A DNA stretch of 64,000 nucleotides from Achromobacter xylosoxidans (GCF_002192695.1 NZ_MTLG01000054.1:1-64000); one strand, 5' to 3'. Positions 18,125 through 26,892 are shown, counted from the first letter of the stretch. The notes: generated from the sequence alone by a model not told the origin. Translations and numbers: made by a program.

Positions 18125-19423
18125 ATGAACGCACTAAACGATTCTTTTCTTTCCGGCGCCGACACGGGCGTGTTGCGCCTGATCACCGCGGGCTCGGTGG
18201 ACGACGGCAAGTCCACCCTGATCGGCCGCCTGCTGTATGACAGCAAGGGCGTGTTCGCCGACCAGCTGGACGCGATCTCGCGCGCCAAGCACAAGCGCGT
18301 GGCGGGCGATGGTATCGATTTTTCGCTGCTGACGGACGGCCTGGAGGCCGAGCGCGAGCAGGGCATCACGATCGACGTGGCCTACCGCTATTTCTCGACG
18401 CCGGCGCGCAAGTTCATCATCGCCGATGCGCCGGGGCACGAGCAGTACACGCGCAACATGGTTACCGGCGCGTCGACGGCGGATGTGGCCGTCATCCTGA
18501 TCGACGCCACCCGCGCGGCCGACGGCGTGCTGCTGCCGCAGACCAAGCGCCACAGCACCATTGCGCGCCTCTTGGGCATCCGCCACATCGTGGTGGCGGT
18601 CAACAAGATGGACCTGGTGGACTGGGACCGCGCCGTCTTCGAACGCATCCGCGACGCTTATGCGGACCTGGCGGGCAAGCTGGGCATCGAGCACTTCGAC
18701 GCCTTGCCGCTGTCGGCGCTGAACGGCGACAACGTCGTCACGCTGTCGCCGCAAACGCCCTGGTACGAAGGACAGCCCTTGTTGGCCCTGCTGGAATCGC
18801 TGGACCTGGCGAGCGACGGTCGCGCCTTGCCGCTGCGCTTTCCGGTGCAATGGGTGGCGCGCCATGATGGCAGCCGCAAGGATGACTTCCGCGGCTATGC
18901 CGGCCGCGTCGCAAGCGGCGTGCTGCGGCCGGGCGACGAGATCACGGTGCAACCCTCGGGCGTGACGGCGATCGTGAGCGAAGTGCGGGCCTTCGACCGC
19001 GCGCTGGATGAAGCGGTGGCGGGCGACTCGATCACGCTGGTGCTGGATCGCGACGTGGACGTGTCGCGCGGCGACGTGATCGTGCATGCGTCGGCGCCGG
19101 CGCAGGTCACGCGCGAGTTCGAAGCCGAGCTGTGCTGGCTCGATGCGCAGGCCTTGAATCCGGCGCGCAAGTATCTGCTGAAGTCAGGCACGCGCCTGAC
19201 CTCGGCGAAGATCCGCGCGGTGCTGTCGCATCGCGACATCCACGAACTGCAGGAAGTGGAGAACACCGAAGGCACGCTGCGCATGAACGACATCGGACGC
19301 GTGACGATCACCACGCGCGAGTCGCTGGCGGTCGATCGCTATGCCGATGTGCCCGCGACGGGCGCGTTCATCCTGATCGACGAGGCCACGCACCAGACTG
19401 CTGCGGCAGGCATGTTGCGCTAA
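18125..19423 (+). CDS. cysN: Sulfate adenylyltransferase subunit 1 (CysN), GTPase
   Basis: A 432-residue translation-factor-like GTPase that drives APS synthesis by CysD. G1 GSVDDGKST (about 23-31), G3 DAPGHEQY and G4 NKMD are intact, followed by EF-Tu-like domains 2 and 3. It ends without any APS kinase domain, so this is CysN and not CysNC. It is the last gene of the sulfate operon and is followed by a long terminator hairpin. Confidence 0.96.
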   Translation: MNALNDSFLSGADTGVLRLITAGSVDDGKSTLIGRLLYDSKGVFADQLDAISRAKHKRVAGDGIDFSLLTDGLEAEREQGITIDVAYRYFSTPARKFIIADAPGHEQYTRNMVTGASTADVAVILIDATRAADGVLLPQTKRHSTIARLLGIRHIVVAVNKMDLVDWDRAVFERIRDAYADLAGKLGIEHFDALPLSALNGDNVVTLSPQTPWYEGQPLLALLESLDLASDGRALPLRFPVQWVARHDGSRKDDFRGYAGRVASGVLRPGDEITVQPSGVTAIVSEVRAFDRALDEAVAGDSITLVLDRDVDVSRGDVIVHASAPAQVTREFEAELCWLDAQALNPARKYLLKSGTRLTSAKIRAVLSHRDIHELQEVENTEGTLRMNDIGRVTITTRESLAVDRYADVPATGAFILIDEATHQTAAAGMLR

Positions 19424-19436
19424 TCCGCAAGAGGAC

Positions 19437-19478
19437 GAAAAACAACGGGTCTGCAGCCCTGCAGAACCTGTTGTTTTT
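19437..19478. terminator. Terminator after the cys operon
   Basis: A stem of about 19 bp with one bulged base (AAAAACAAC... pairing with ...GTTGTTTTT) closes on a two-base loop near 19458 and ends in a T run on the plus strand. The A run on the other side means it could act in both directions. Confidence 0.85.
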
Positions 19479-19598
19479 CTGCTAGATCAAGCATTGGCGC
19501 GGGTTTCCGGGCGATCTCGTCTGATGAAATCGATTTGTCCGGACGGCGTCGGCGTCTTGCGGTAAAGTGGGGCTGTCTTACGAAAAGGCTTTTGGTGC

Positions 19599-19627
19599 TT
19601 GTCAAAACCACTGTGTTTTTGTACAGT
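19599..19627 (+). promoter_or_regulatory. Promoter with perfect LexA (SOS) box
   Basis: CTGTGTTTTTGTACAG at 19611-19626 matches the CTGT-N8-ACAG LexA operator exactly. It overlaps a promoter: -35 TTGTCA (19599-19604), 17-base spacer, -10 TACAGT (19622-19627). LexA bound here would cover the spacer and -10. The predicted first transcribed base is at 19634-19635, that is, at the ATG of the next gene. Confidence 0.82.
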
Positions 19628-19634
19628 AGTTTTC

Positions 19635-20981
19635 ATGGCACGCACCGATCATTCTTTTCTCGCCGGTTCTGGGTCCCCGGCTGCCGCCCCCGCCGCCTTG
19701 CGCGGTCGGGGTGCGGTTACTAATGTTCGGCATCGCTTTCAGCGCGATGACCGCGTGCAGGTCGACGACGGCTGGTCTTCCTCCGGTCTGCCCGCCGACT
19801 TCGTAGATTCCGTCCCCGATAATTTCCCCGAAGCAGCCTCCGGCGAGCCAACGGCTGCCCGCGTCATTCCCATCCTGCCGGATGCGCGCATCGCGCCGGC
19901 CGCTCCCAAGACCACGGTCACCGCCGAAGAAGCGCGCAAGATGCTGTCGCGCAACGATTCGCCGGACATTCCCTTCGACGTCGCGGTCAATCCGTACCGC
20001 GGCTGCGAACATGGCTGCGTCTATTGCTACGCCCGGCCCACCCATTCCTACCTGGGCCTGTCGCCCGGGCTGGATTTCGAAACCCGGCTGGTGGCCAAGG
20101 CCAATGCGGTCCAGGCCCTGCGCGCCGAACTGGCGCGGCCCGGCTACAAGCCGTCTCCCATCAACATCGGTTCCGCCACGGACGCCTACCAGCCCATCGA
20201 ACGCGAATGGCGGCTGACCCGCGGCCTGCTGGAACTGATGCTGGAAACCCGCCATCCGCTCACCATCGTCACCAAGAACGCGCTGGTCGCCCGCGACCTG
20301 GACCTGTTGGCCGCCCTGGCCGAGCAGAAGCTGGTGGTGGTGTACATGAGCATCACCACGCTGGACGCCGGCATGGCCCGCACGCTGGAACCGCGCGCAG
20401 CCGCCCCATGGCGCCGGCTGGAAACCGTGCGCAGCCTGACCGACGCCGGCGTGCCGGTGGGCGTGTTGGTGGCGCCCATCATTCCGTTCATCAACGACGA
20501 GTCCATGGAACACATCCTCCAGGAGTCCAAGGCGGCCGGTGCGCACTACGCCAGCTACACCGTCCTGCGCCTGCCCTGGGAGGTCAAGACCCTGTTCGAG
20601 GACTGGCTCAACGCCCATTTCCCGGACCGCGCCCAGCGCGTCCTGCATCGCATCGAAGACCTGCGCAATGGCCGCCGCAACGACCCCAATTTCGGGTCGC
20701 GCATGCGCGGCACCGGCGTGTGGGCCGATCTGCTGCGCCAGCGCTTCACCATCGCCACCCGCAAACTGGGCCTGAACCGCCACCGGCTGGCCTTGGATTG
20801 CGACCGCTTCCTGCCCCCCGCCGCATCGGCGGGGGCTGCCGATTTCCTATCCCCGGTTGGCGCGCAAGCGTCTTCAGGGGTCCCTTTTTCTGCCGTATCG
20901 CCCGCAGCCGGCGGCGCGCACGGGCGCGCAGCGCGCCAGTTGCAAGCCATGGCCGCAGGCCAGTTGTCATTGTTCGATTGA
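19635..20981 (+). CDS. PA0069-family radical SAM protein (SplB-like)
   Basis: A 448-residue radical SAM enzyme. The iron-sulfur triad is C124-x3-C128-x2-C131 in RGCEHGCVYCYARP, followed by a TIM-barrel-type region to about residue 390 and a variable Pro/Ala-rich end. The N-terminal RGRGAVTNVRHRF segment is typical of the PA0069 group, distant relatives of spore photoproduct lyase. ATG 19635 has no Shine-Dalgarno sequence and coincides with the predicted transcription start, suggesting a leaderless mRNA; an in-frame TTG at 19599 would lie inside the promoter. From memory, P. aeruginosa PA0069 has been listed among LexA targets; this was not checked. Reaction unknown; a DNA-damage role is inferred from the LexA box. 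Confidence 0.88.
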   Translation: MARTDHSFLAGSGSPAAAPAALRGRGAVTNVRHRFQRDDRVQVDDGWSSSGLPADFVDSVPDNFPEAASGEPTAARVIPILPDARIAPAAPKTTVTAEEARKMLSRNDSPDIPFDVAVNPYRGCEHGCVYCYARPTHSYLGLSPGLDFETRLVAKANAVQALRAELARPGYKPSPINIGSATDAYQPIEREWRLTRGLLELMLETRHPLTIVTKNALVARDLDLLAALAEQKLVVVYMSITTLDAGMARTLEPRAAAPWRRLETVRSLTDAGVPVGVLVAPIIPFINDESMEHILQESKAAGAHYASYTVLRLPWEVKTLFEDWLNAHFPDRAQRVLHRIEDLRNGRRNDPNFGSRMRGTGVWADLLRQRFTIATRKLGLNRHRLALDCDRFLPPAASAGAADFLSPVGAQASSGVPFSAVSPAAGGAHGRAARQLQAMAAGQLSLFD

Positions 20982-21055
20982 CCGCCGGCTGTCGCCGCGG
21001 ATGCCTGCCGGGGGGCTACGCCCTGGAGCTGGACCATCTTTGCTAGGAGTTCCCT

Positions 21056-21493
21056 ATGAACACCGCTGATATTTCCGTCTTGTCGGACGAGCTCGTCGTC
21101 ACGCTGAACCCGCTGCGCCGCGGCACGAACCGCGCTCGCGCCTGGTGCGCCAGGGTGGCAGGCATGGCGCTGCCCTGGAACACGTCAGCGGCCGGTGTTG
21201 AACCGCGCCGTCGCGTGCGGCCCGGTTCCGCACCGGCTCGCTGGCCGTTTCCGCCGGTGCCCGCCGAAGCGGACGCAGTGACCGGCCAGGCTGTCGTCGC
21301 GCCGGTGCCGATGCCTGCGCCTGCAGTTCCGGTTGCGCCGGCCGCGCGCGAGCGCTGCCTGGGCAACGCCACGGTGGAGCCTGTGACGGCTCAGGTCACC
21401 ATGAAGGCCATGGTGATCGATGTGGTGATGGTGTTGGCCTGGGGCGCGATCATCCCCGGACTGATGTGGCTGGGTGCGGCCGCGGGCTTCTGA
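21056..21493 (+). CDS. Small membrane-anchored protein of unknown function
   Basis: A 145-residue protein that I do not recognise. Residues 1-45 are mixed and contain several Arg; residues about 50-105 are rich in Pro, Ala and Val; residues about 114-143 form one strong membrane segment ending GLMWLGAAAGF at the very C-terminus, so it looks tail-anchored. TAGGAG (21043-21048) before ATG 21056 is a good ribosome-binding site. It begins 74 bases after the LexA-controlled radical SAM gene with no terminator between, so it may share SOS control. It is convergent with the EamA gene. Confidence 0.65.
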   Translation: MNTADISVLSDELVVTLNPLRRGTNRARAWCARVAGMALPWNTSAAGVEPRRRVRPGSAPARWPFPPVPAEADAVTGQAVVAPVPMPAPAVPVAPAARERCLGNATVEPVTAQVTMKAMVIDVVMVLAWGAIIPGLMWLGAAAGF

Positions 21494-21508
21494 GCGGAAC
21501 AGGGCTCG

Positions 21509-22381
21509 TCAGCTCGAACCCAGCAGAATGACGCCCGCCAGGATGGCCAGGCAGCCGGCCAGCCGGCCCGGTCCGACTTTTTCGCGCAGCAGGAACATGC
21601 CGGCCAGGGTGCCCAGCATCATGGACATTTCCCGCGCAGGGGCCACCAGGCTCAGCGGCGCGCCGTTGCGCAGGGCGTACAGCACCAGAATGTATCCCAA
21701 CGGCGACAGCAGGCCCACGGCCAAGGCTAGATGCCAGTGTCCACGCATGGCCTCCCAGGATTGGGGGCGGCGGCGCAGCATGTGGGGGGCCATCATGGTC
21801 GTGCGGGTGACGCACGTAAACCAGTCGAACAACACGGGGCTGATCAACAGCACCTTCACGCCATAGGCGTCGACCACGGTGTAGGCCGCGATGAACAGGC
21901 CGATCACCACGCCCCAGCGCACGCCCACCCAGGCCTGGGCCTGCTTGAAGATGGCCAGGCGGCCCTGGGTCGCGATCAGCAGCACGCCGCCCACCACGCA
22001 AAGCATGCCGATGATGCCGGTGCTGGTGGCGGGTTCGCCCAGCAGCAGAAAGGCGCCGGTGGTGGACAGCAGCGGCCCGGTGCCGCGGGCGATGGGGTAG
22101 ACCACCGACAGGTCGGCCACCTGATAGCCCCGTTGCAGGCACAGGCTGTAGCCCAGATGCAACAGGCTGGAGGTCAGGATGGCGGCGACCACTGGCCAGC
22201 TCCAGGTCATGCCGTCGTGCAACAGCACCCAGATGACCCACGGCGCGTACAGCACCGAGGCGCACAATCCATAGGCGAAGACGAAGGGAGCGCCCACCAT
22301 GGCCGCGCGCTTGGCGAGCAGATTCCACGTGGCGTGGGCCATTGCCGCCAGGACGACCAATATCAGGGACGAATACGACAT
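21509..22381 (-). CDS. EamA/DMT-family transporter
   Basis: A 290-residue inner-membrane protein with about ten hydrophobic segments arranged as two EamA repeats (about 1-140 and 150-290), the layout of drug/metabolite exporters. The start MSYSSLILVVLAAMAHATWN (22381) was chosen because the membrane segment begins there; an upstream in-frame TTG at 22435 would add 18 polar residues. No clear Shine-Dalgarno sequence precedes either. Substrate unknown. It is convergent with the small membrane protein gene and divergent from rplS. Confidence 0.85.
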   Translation of the reverse strand: MSYSSLILVVLAAMAHATWNLLAKRAAMVGAPFVFAYGLCASVLYAPWVIWVLLHDGMTWSWPVVAAILTSSLLHLGYSLCLQRGYQVADLSVVYPIARGTGPLLSTTGAFLLLGEPATSTGIIGMLCVVGGVLLIATQGRLAIFKQAQAWVGVRWGVVIGLFIAAYTVVDAYGVKVLLISPVLFDWFTCVTRTTMMAPHMLRRRPQSWEAMRGHWHLALAVGLLSPLGYILVLYALRNGAPLSLVAPAREMSMMLGTLAGMFLLREKVGPGRLAGCLAILAGVILLGSS

Positions 22382-22679
22382 GAAGGAACAGCGCCAGATG
22401 ACGTGTTTGTTACAGAAGACGGAAGGGTACTCCAAACCGCGAGAACCGGGGTCATGTTACCTGATGCCCGGAGCGATTTTTGGTGTAGAATCATTGGTTT
22501 GCCAAATCTCATCCTCTGCTTGCGGCACATGCAACGGGAGCTGGCCCTACCGCCAGTTGGCCGTGCAACACGCGACGGATGCGGGCTTGTGCGTACAGCG
22601 CAATCCTGCGGAAGCCGCGTGAACAACATCGAACGGCAAAAGTTTTAGTCCGCAAAGACATGATGATCTAGGAGTTCTC
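22382..22679 (+). promoter_or_regulatory. Gene-free leader region upstream of rplS
   Basis: No open frame of merit. A possible -10 TAGAAT lies at about 22487-22492 without a clear -35. The part next to rplS can fold: CACGCG (22569-22574) pairs with CGCGTG (22616-22621) enclosing smaller helices, and CTGGC/GCCAG form a hairpin near 22539-22556. A structured 5' leader for L19 is possible. The start of the divergent EamA transcript must also lie here. Confidence 0.45.
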
Positions 22680-23060
22680 ATGAACCTTATCGCTATCCTG
22701 GAACAGGAAGAAATTGCCCGTCTGACCGGCGGTCAAGCCAAGCCTGAATTTGCTCCTGGTGACACCGTCATCGTGAGCGTGAACGTCGTTGAAGGCACCC
22801 GCAAGCGCGTGCAGGCTTTCGAAGGCGTCGTGATCGCCAAGCGCAACCGCGGCCTGAACTCCGCGTTCACCGTGCGCAAGATTTCGTCGGGTGAAGCCGT
22901 GGAACGTACGTTCCAGCTGTACTCGCCGCAAATCGCCGGCATCGAAGTCAAGCGCCGCGGCGACGTGCGCCGCGCCAAGCTGTACTACCTGCGCAACCGC
23001 TCGGGCAAGTCGGCGCGTATCAAGGAAAAGCTGGTCAGCAAGCAAGCCCCGGCGGCTTGA
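22680..23060 (+). CDS. rplS: 50S ribosomal protein L19
   Basis: A 126-residue ribosomal protein located at the 30S-50S interface. The family core [40 protein letters not shown] and [15 protein letters not shown] is complete. TAGGAG (22669-22674) precedes the ATG. It is usually the last gene of rpsP-rimM-trmD-rplS; here trmD is not upstream and the gene stands as its own unit between a long leader and a terminator. Confidence 0.98.
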   Translation: MNLIAILEQEEIARLTGGQAKPEFAPGDTVIVSVNVVEGTRKRVQAFEGVVIAKRNRGLNSAFTVRKISSGEAVERTFQLYSPQIAGIEVKRRGDVRRAKLYYLRNRSGKSARIKEKLVSKQAPAA

Positions 23061-23139
23061 TCGCTTATCGGCACACGGCCCTACCAGTGTCGGACGCTCA
23101 CGCCATCCAGCGTTTTCGTTCGGCACGGGTTTCCGGGTT

Positions 23140-23168
23140 AAAAAGGCACCTGCGAGGGTGCCTTTTTC
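23140..23168 (+). terminator. rplS terminator
   Basis: AAAAAGGCACC (23140-23150) pairs perfectly with GGTGCCTTTTT (23157-23167), followed by more T. It separates rplS from the NUDIX gene. Confidence 0.92.
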
Positions 23169-23195
23169 TTTTTGCAGAGTCTTTTGCAGAGACGT

Positions 23196-23927
23196 ATGTC
23201 TGATTCCTCGTTTTCCCCGCGGCCCCGGCGGCCGCTGGCGCGTCCCGGCTTCGATCCGGCGACGCAACCCTGGGTGGTGGCCAACGCGTCCTTGCCGGCC
23301 GTGCCCGCCAGCCTGTTGACCCCGGATTTGTTGCGGGGCACGCTCAGCCAGCCGTCCACCTGGACGCTGGAGCTGTCGCGCGACACCGACCTGCGTTATC
23401 CGGGCCGCGAAGGCGTGCCCGTGCCAGCGGCCGTGCTGATTCCGCTGGTGACGCGCGACAACGGCGTGCACATCATGCTGACGCAGCGCGCCGCTCACCT
23501 GCATGACCATGCCGGCCAGATCAGCTTTCCGGGCGGGCGCATCGAAACCAGCGACTCCACGCCGGAGGCCGCGGCCTTGCGCGAAGCGCAGGAAGAAACC
23601 GGGCTGCCCGCCAATCACGTGGAAGTGCTGGGCAGCATGCCGCCGTATCTGACGGCGACGGGCTTTTCCATCATTCCGGTGGTGTCGCTGGTGCGTCCGG
23701 GCTTCGACCTGGCGCCCGATGCCTTCGAGGTGGCGGAAGTGTTCGAGGTGCCGCTGTCCTTCCTGATGGATCCCGCCAACCACCGGCTGTACGAAGCCCG
23801 CCTGGACGACGGCCGGGTGCGCCAGTATTACGGCATGCCTTATGGCAAGCATTTCATCTGGGGCGCGACGGCGGGCATGCTGCGCAATCTCTACCACCTG
23901 CTGCGGCACGGCTTCACGCCGCGTTGA
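23196..23927 (+). CDS. CoA pyrophosphatase-type NUDIX hydrolase
   Basis: A 243-residue NUDIX enzyme. It has the CoA-pyrophosphatase signature LTQRAAHLHDHAGQISFPGG directly ahead of the NUDIX box (GGRIE...ALREAQEETGL), so cleavage of CoA or its thioesters to phosphopantetheine and ADP is likely. The first 90 residues are a Pro/Arg-rich extension. ATG 23196 was chosen; an in-frame TTG at 23172 lies inside the terminator zone. It ends 24 bases before a perfect 16-bp inverted repeat. Confidence 0.9.
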   Translation: MSDSSFSPRPRRPLARPGFDPATQPWVVANASLPAVPASLLTPDLLRGTLSQPSTWTLELSRDTDLRYPGREGVPVPAAVLIPLVTRDNGVHIMLTQRAAHLHDHAGQISFPGGRIETSDSTPEAAALREAQEETGLPANHVEVLGSMPPYLTATGFSIIPVVSLVRPGFDLAPDAFEVAEVFEVPLSFLMDPANHRLYEARLDDGRVRQYYGMPYGKHFIWGATAGMLRNLYHLLRHGFTPR

Positions 23928-23950
23928 TGCCTTCCGGCGCTTTGCGCCAT

Positions 23951-23987
23951 CAATGAATACGGCCCCTGGATGGGGCCGTATTCATTG
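23951..23987. terminator. Perfect 16-bp hairpin between convergent genes
   Basis: CAATGAATACGGCCCC (23951-23966) is the exact reverse complement of 23972-23987, with loop TGGAT. It lies between the convergent NUDIX and rsgA genes. There is no long T run, so it may be a bidirectional terminator or an mRNA 3'-end stabiliser. Confidence 0.7.
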
Positions 23988-24034
23988 CGGAATCGCGTTC
24001 GGTTTGGCGCTTCAGGCCTTGCGCAATGGGGCGC

Positions 24035-24949
24035 CTAGTAGCGCTGCTGCCCGGCCAGGTTCTCTTCCAGGATGCGCTGGTACAAGGCGTAGCGCGCCGG
24101 ATCGATCGCGCCGGCTTGCAGGGCCGCCACCACGCCGCAGCCGGGCTCCTGCCGGTGGGTGCAGTTGTAGAAGCGGCACTGCTCGATGGGTTTGGTGAAC
24201 TCCGGGAAGCCGCGGATGATGTCCTCGCGGCTCAGATGCTGCAGGCCGAAGGCCTGGAAGCCCGGCGAATCAATCAGGTCGCCGCCTGGCGCGGGCAGGT
24301 GATAGAGCCGCGTGCTGGTGGTGGTGTGCTTGCCCATGTCCAGCGCGGTGGAGTGTTCGCGGGTAGGGGCGGCGGCGTCCGGCACCAGGGCGTTGAGCAG
24401 CGTGGACTTGCCCATGCCGCTCTGGCCCAGCAGCAGGCTGGTGTGTCCGGCCAGGCGCGGCGCCAGCAGCGTATGCACCTTTTCGGGCTCCCGCGCGCTG
24501 AGTTCGATCACGTCCACGCCCAGCGCGGCGATCGGCGCCAGCCGCGCGCGCGCCGCGGGCAGTTCGTCGGCAAGGTCGGTTTTGTTGAGGATGATGATGG
24601 GCGCGATGTCCGCGCTCCAGGCGCCGGCCAGGGCGCGTCCGGTCAGGTCGTCCGAAAACGTGGGCTGCACGGCGACCACGATCAGCAGCTGGTCGACGTT
24701 GGACGCGAACTGCTTGGAACGCATTTCGTCCGAGCGGTACAGCAGGTTGCGCCGCGGCAGGATGGCGTCGATGGCGCCTTCGTCCTTGCCCTGGGGCGTG
24801 ATGCGCACGCGGTCGCCCACGGCGGCGCCTGCCTTCTTGCCGCGCGGGAAGCACTTGCGCAGCGTGCCGTCGGCGAGCTCCACCGTGTAGTGGCGCCCGT
24901 GGGCGGCGATGATGCGGCCTTCGTTGGGTCCGGCTGCCGGCGCGGTCAT
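24035..24949 (-). CDS. rsgA: Ribosome small-subunit GTPase RsgA
   Basis: A 304-residue circularly permuted GTPase that acts late in 30S assembly. Order seen: OB domain (about 1-65), G4 LNKTDLADE, G1 GQSGMGKSTLLNALV, G3 DSPGFQAFGL, then a C-terminal zinc site with CRFYNCTHRQEPGCG. Its ATG (24947-24949) overlaps the TGA of the upstream M48 protease gene, so the two are translated from one message. Family length and motifs are standard. Confidence 0.96.
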   Translation of the reverse strand: MTAPAAGPNEGRIIAAHGRHYTVELADGTLRKCFPRGKKAGAAVGDRVRITPQGKDEGAIDAILPRRNLLYRSDEMRSKQFASNVDQLLIVVAVQPTFSDDLTGRALAGAWSADIAPIIILNKTDLADELPAARARLAPIAALGVDVIELSAREPEKVHTLLAPRLAGHTSLLLGQSGMGKSTLLNALVPDAAAPTREHSTALDMGKHTTTSTRLYHLPAPGGDLIDSPGFQAFGLQHLSREDIIRGFPEFTKPIEQCRFYNCTHRQEPGCGVVAALQAGAIDPARYALYQRILEENLAGQQRY

Positions 24950-26196
24950 GCGGCGGCCGCCGTCAGGTGGCGGATGCGCACGGCGGCGGGGGGATGGCTG
25001 TCGTAGAAGGCGGAGTGCACGGGGTCGGGAGTCAAGGTGGCGGCGTTGTCGTCGTAGAGTTTGACCAGCGCGGACACCAGGCGTTCCGGCGAGCTCTGTT
25101 CGGCCGCGTAGCGGTCCGCTTCGAACTCGTCGCGGCGCGAGTACCAGCTGGCCACGGGCGTGAGCATGAAAGTGAAGACGGGGATGACCAGGAAGAACAG
25201 CAGCAGCGCCATGGCGTCGTTGCGTCCGCCCAGCTGCGGCATGACGCCCAGTCCCACGTAGAACCAGGGTTGCTGCGAGATCCAGCCCAGGATGGCGAAG
25301 AAAACCAGCGCGGCTGCGAAGCTGAAGACGATGCGCTTGACGATGTGGCGCTTGGCGAAATGGCCCAGCTCGTGCGCCAGGACCGCCTCGATCTCGTCGC
25401 CGTTCAGGCGCGCCAGCAGGGTGTCGAAGAACACGATGCGGCGCGAGCGGCCGAAACCCGTGAAATAGGCATTGCCGTGGGCCGAGCGGCGCGAACCGTC
25501 CATCACGAACAGGCCGTTGAGCGCAAAGCCGCAGCGCTGTGCCAGGCGCTGGATGCGTCCGGCCAGCTCCGGGTCGGACAGCGGCGTGAATTTATTGAAC
25601 AGCGGGGCGATGAACATCGGGTAGATGATCAGGAGCGCCAGGTTGAACGCCGTCCACAGCGCCCAGGCCCACACCCACCAGTAGGCGCCCGCGCTGCCCA
25701 TCAGCCAGAGCACCGCGGCCGCCAGCGGCAGGCCCAGCACGGCGGCCACCAGCAGGCCCTTGACGGCGTCGGCGACGAACAGGCCCGGCGTCATGCGGTT
25801 GAAGCCGAAGCGCGCTTCCAGTTTGAACTGCCGCCACAGGGTGAAGGGCAGGCCCAGCACGCCCAGCAGCAGCGCCACCACGACCAGCAGCAGCATCTGC
25901 CGCAGGAAGTCGTTGTCGGTAAGCTGGGCCACCAGCAGGTCAATGAGCTGCAGCCCGCCCATCAGCGTCAGGCATACCAGCAGGATGGCGTCGTAGGTGC
26001 GTTCCAGCATGCCCAGCTTGACCCGCGCCACCGTGTAGTCCGCCGCGCGCTGATGGCTGGCCAGGCCGATACGATGGGAGAATTCGGACGGCACCTGGTC
26101 GCGGTGGAGCGCGACGTGGCGGATCTGCCGCGTAGCCAGCCACAGGCGCACGGCGATATCGGTCAGCAGGAAGGCAACGAACAGCAGTGTGAACAT
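24946..26196 (-). CDS. M48 (Ste24-like) membrane metalloprotease
   Basis: A 416-residue zinc protease of the Ste24/CAAX-protease-1 type with several membrane segments in the first 330 residues. The zinc motif HELGH lies in VLAHELGHFAKRH, with the downstream EFEADRYA glutamate that completes the site. Start 26196 (MFTLLFVAFLLTD) was chosen because the first membrane helix begins there; the longer open frame to 26328 is hydrophilic and overlaps the promoter side of orn. Bacterial members cleave membrane proteins; no prenylation is implied. Divergent from orn. Confidence 0.88.
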   Translation of the reverse strand: MFTLLFVAFLLTDIAVRLWLATRQIRHVALHRDQVPSEFSHRIGLASHQRAADYTVARVKLGMLERTYDAILLVCLTLMGGLQLIDLLVAQLTDNDFLRQMLLLVVVALLLGVLGLPFTLWRQFKLEARFGFNRMTPGLFVADAVKGLLVAAVLGLPLAAAVLWLMGSAGAYWWVWAWALWTAFNLALLIIYPMFIAPLFNKFTPLSDPELAGRIQRLAQRCGFALNGLFVMDGSRRSAHGNAYFTGFGRSRRIVFFDTLLARLNGDEIEAVLAHELGHFAKRHIVKRIVFSFAAALVFFAILGWISQQPWFYVGLGVMPQLGGRNDAMALLLFFLVIPVFTFMLTPVASWYSRRDEFEADRYAAEQSSPERLVSALVKLYDDNAATLTPDPVHSAFYDSHPPAAVRIRHLTAAAA

Positions 26197-26333
26197 GGGC
26201 GATGCGGTGTGCTCAAGTAGGTGTGTGCGAAAATCGTGTGTTTTACCGTCTGGCGGTTCCAAGGCAGGAAGCGCTCCGTTGGGGGCAGCAAGCCGAAGGC
26301 GCGGCGCCGGGGTATTCCTTATAGGCAAATTAT

Positions 26334-26879
26334 ATGGCTGTGAATGAAAACCGCCTGGTCTGGCTGGACATGGAAATGACCGGCCTGGACCCCGAGAAAG
26401 AACGCATCATCGAAGTCGCCGTGGTGGTGACGGAGCCCGACCTGACCGTCGTGGCTGAAGGCCCCGTGCTGGTGGTGCACCAGCCCGACAGCCTGCTCGA
26501 TGCCATGGACAGCTGGAACAAGTCCACCCACGGCAAGAGCGGCCTGATCGACAAGGTCAAGGCCTCCACCATTTCCGAGGCCAAGGCCGAGGATACGCTG
26601 CTGGCGTTCCTGGCGCAGCACGTGCCGGCCGGCAAGTCGCCGCTCTGCGGCAACACCATCAGCCAGGACCGCCGCTTCATGTTTGCTTACATGCCGCGCC
26701 TGGAGCAGTTCTTCCACTACCGCAACCTGGACGTGAGCACGCTGAAGGAACTGGCGCGCCGCTGGGCGCCGGCTGTGTACAAGGGTTTCGAAAAGAAGAG
26801 CCGCCACGAAGCGCTGGCCGACATCTACGAGTCGATCGATGAACTCAAGTACTACCGCGAACACTTCCTGAAGGTGTAA
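26334..26879 (+). CDS. orn: Oligoribonuclease
   Basis: A 181-residue DEDDh 3'-5' exoribonuclease that finishes RNA decay and degrades pGpG. D12 and E14 in [10 protein letters not shown], the central aspartate in [10 protein letters not shown] and the [11 protein letters not shown] histidine and aspartate give the complete catalytic set. It starts 137 bases from the divergent protease gene. The sigma-54 activator gene starts 13 bases after its stop, so that regulator may be read through from the orn promoter. Confidence 0.97.
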   Translation: MAVNENRLVWLDMEMTGLDPEKERIIEVAVVVTEPDLTVVAEGPVLVVHQPDSLLDAMDSWNKSTHGKSGLIDKVKASTISEAKAEDTLLAFLAQHVPAGKSPLCGNTISQDRRFMFAYMPRLEQFFHYRNLDVSTLKELARRWAPAVYKGFEKKSRHEALADIYESIDELKYYREHFLKV

Positions 26880-26892
26880 GCGGTACCCGCCC

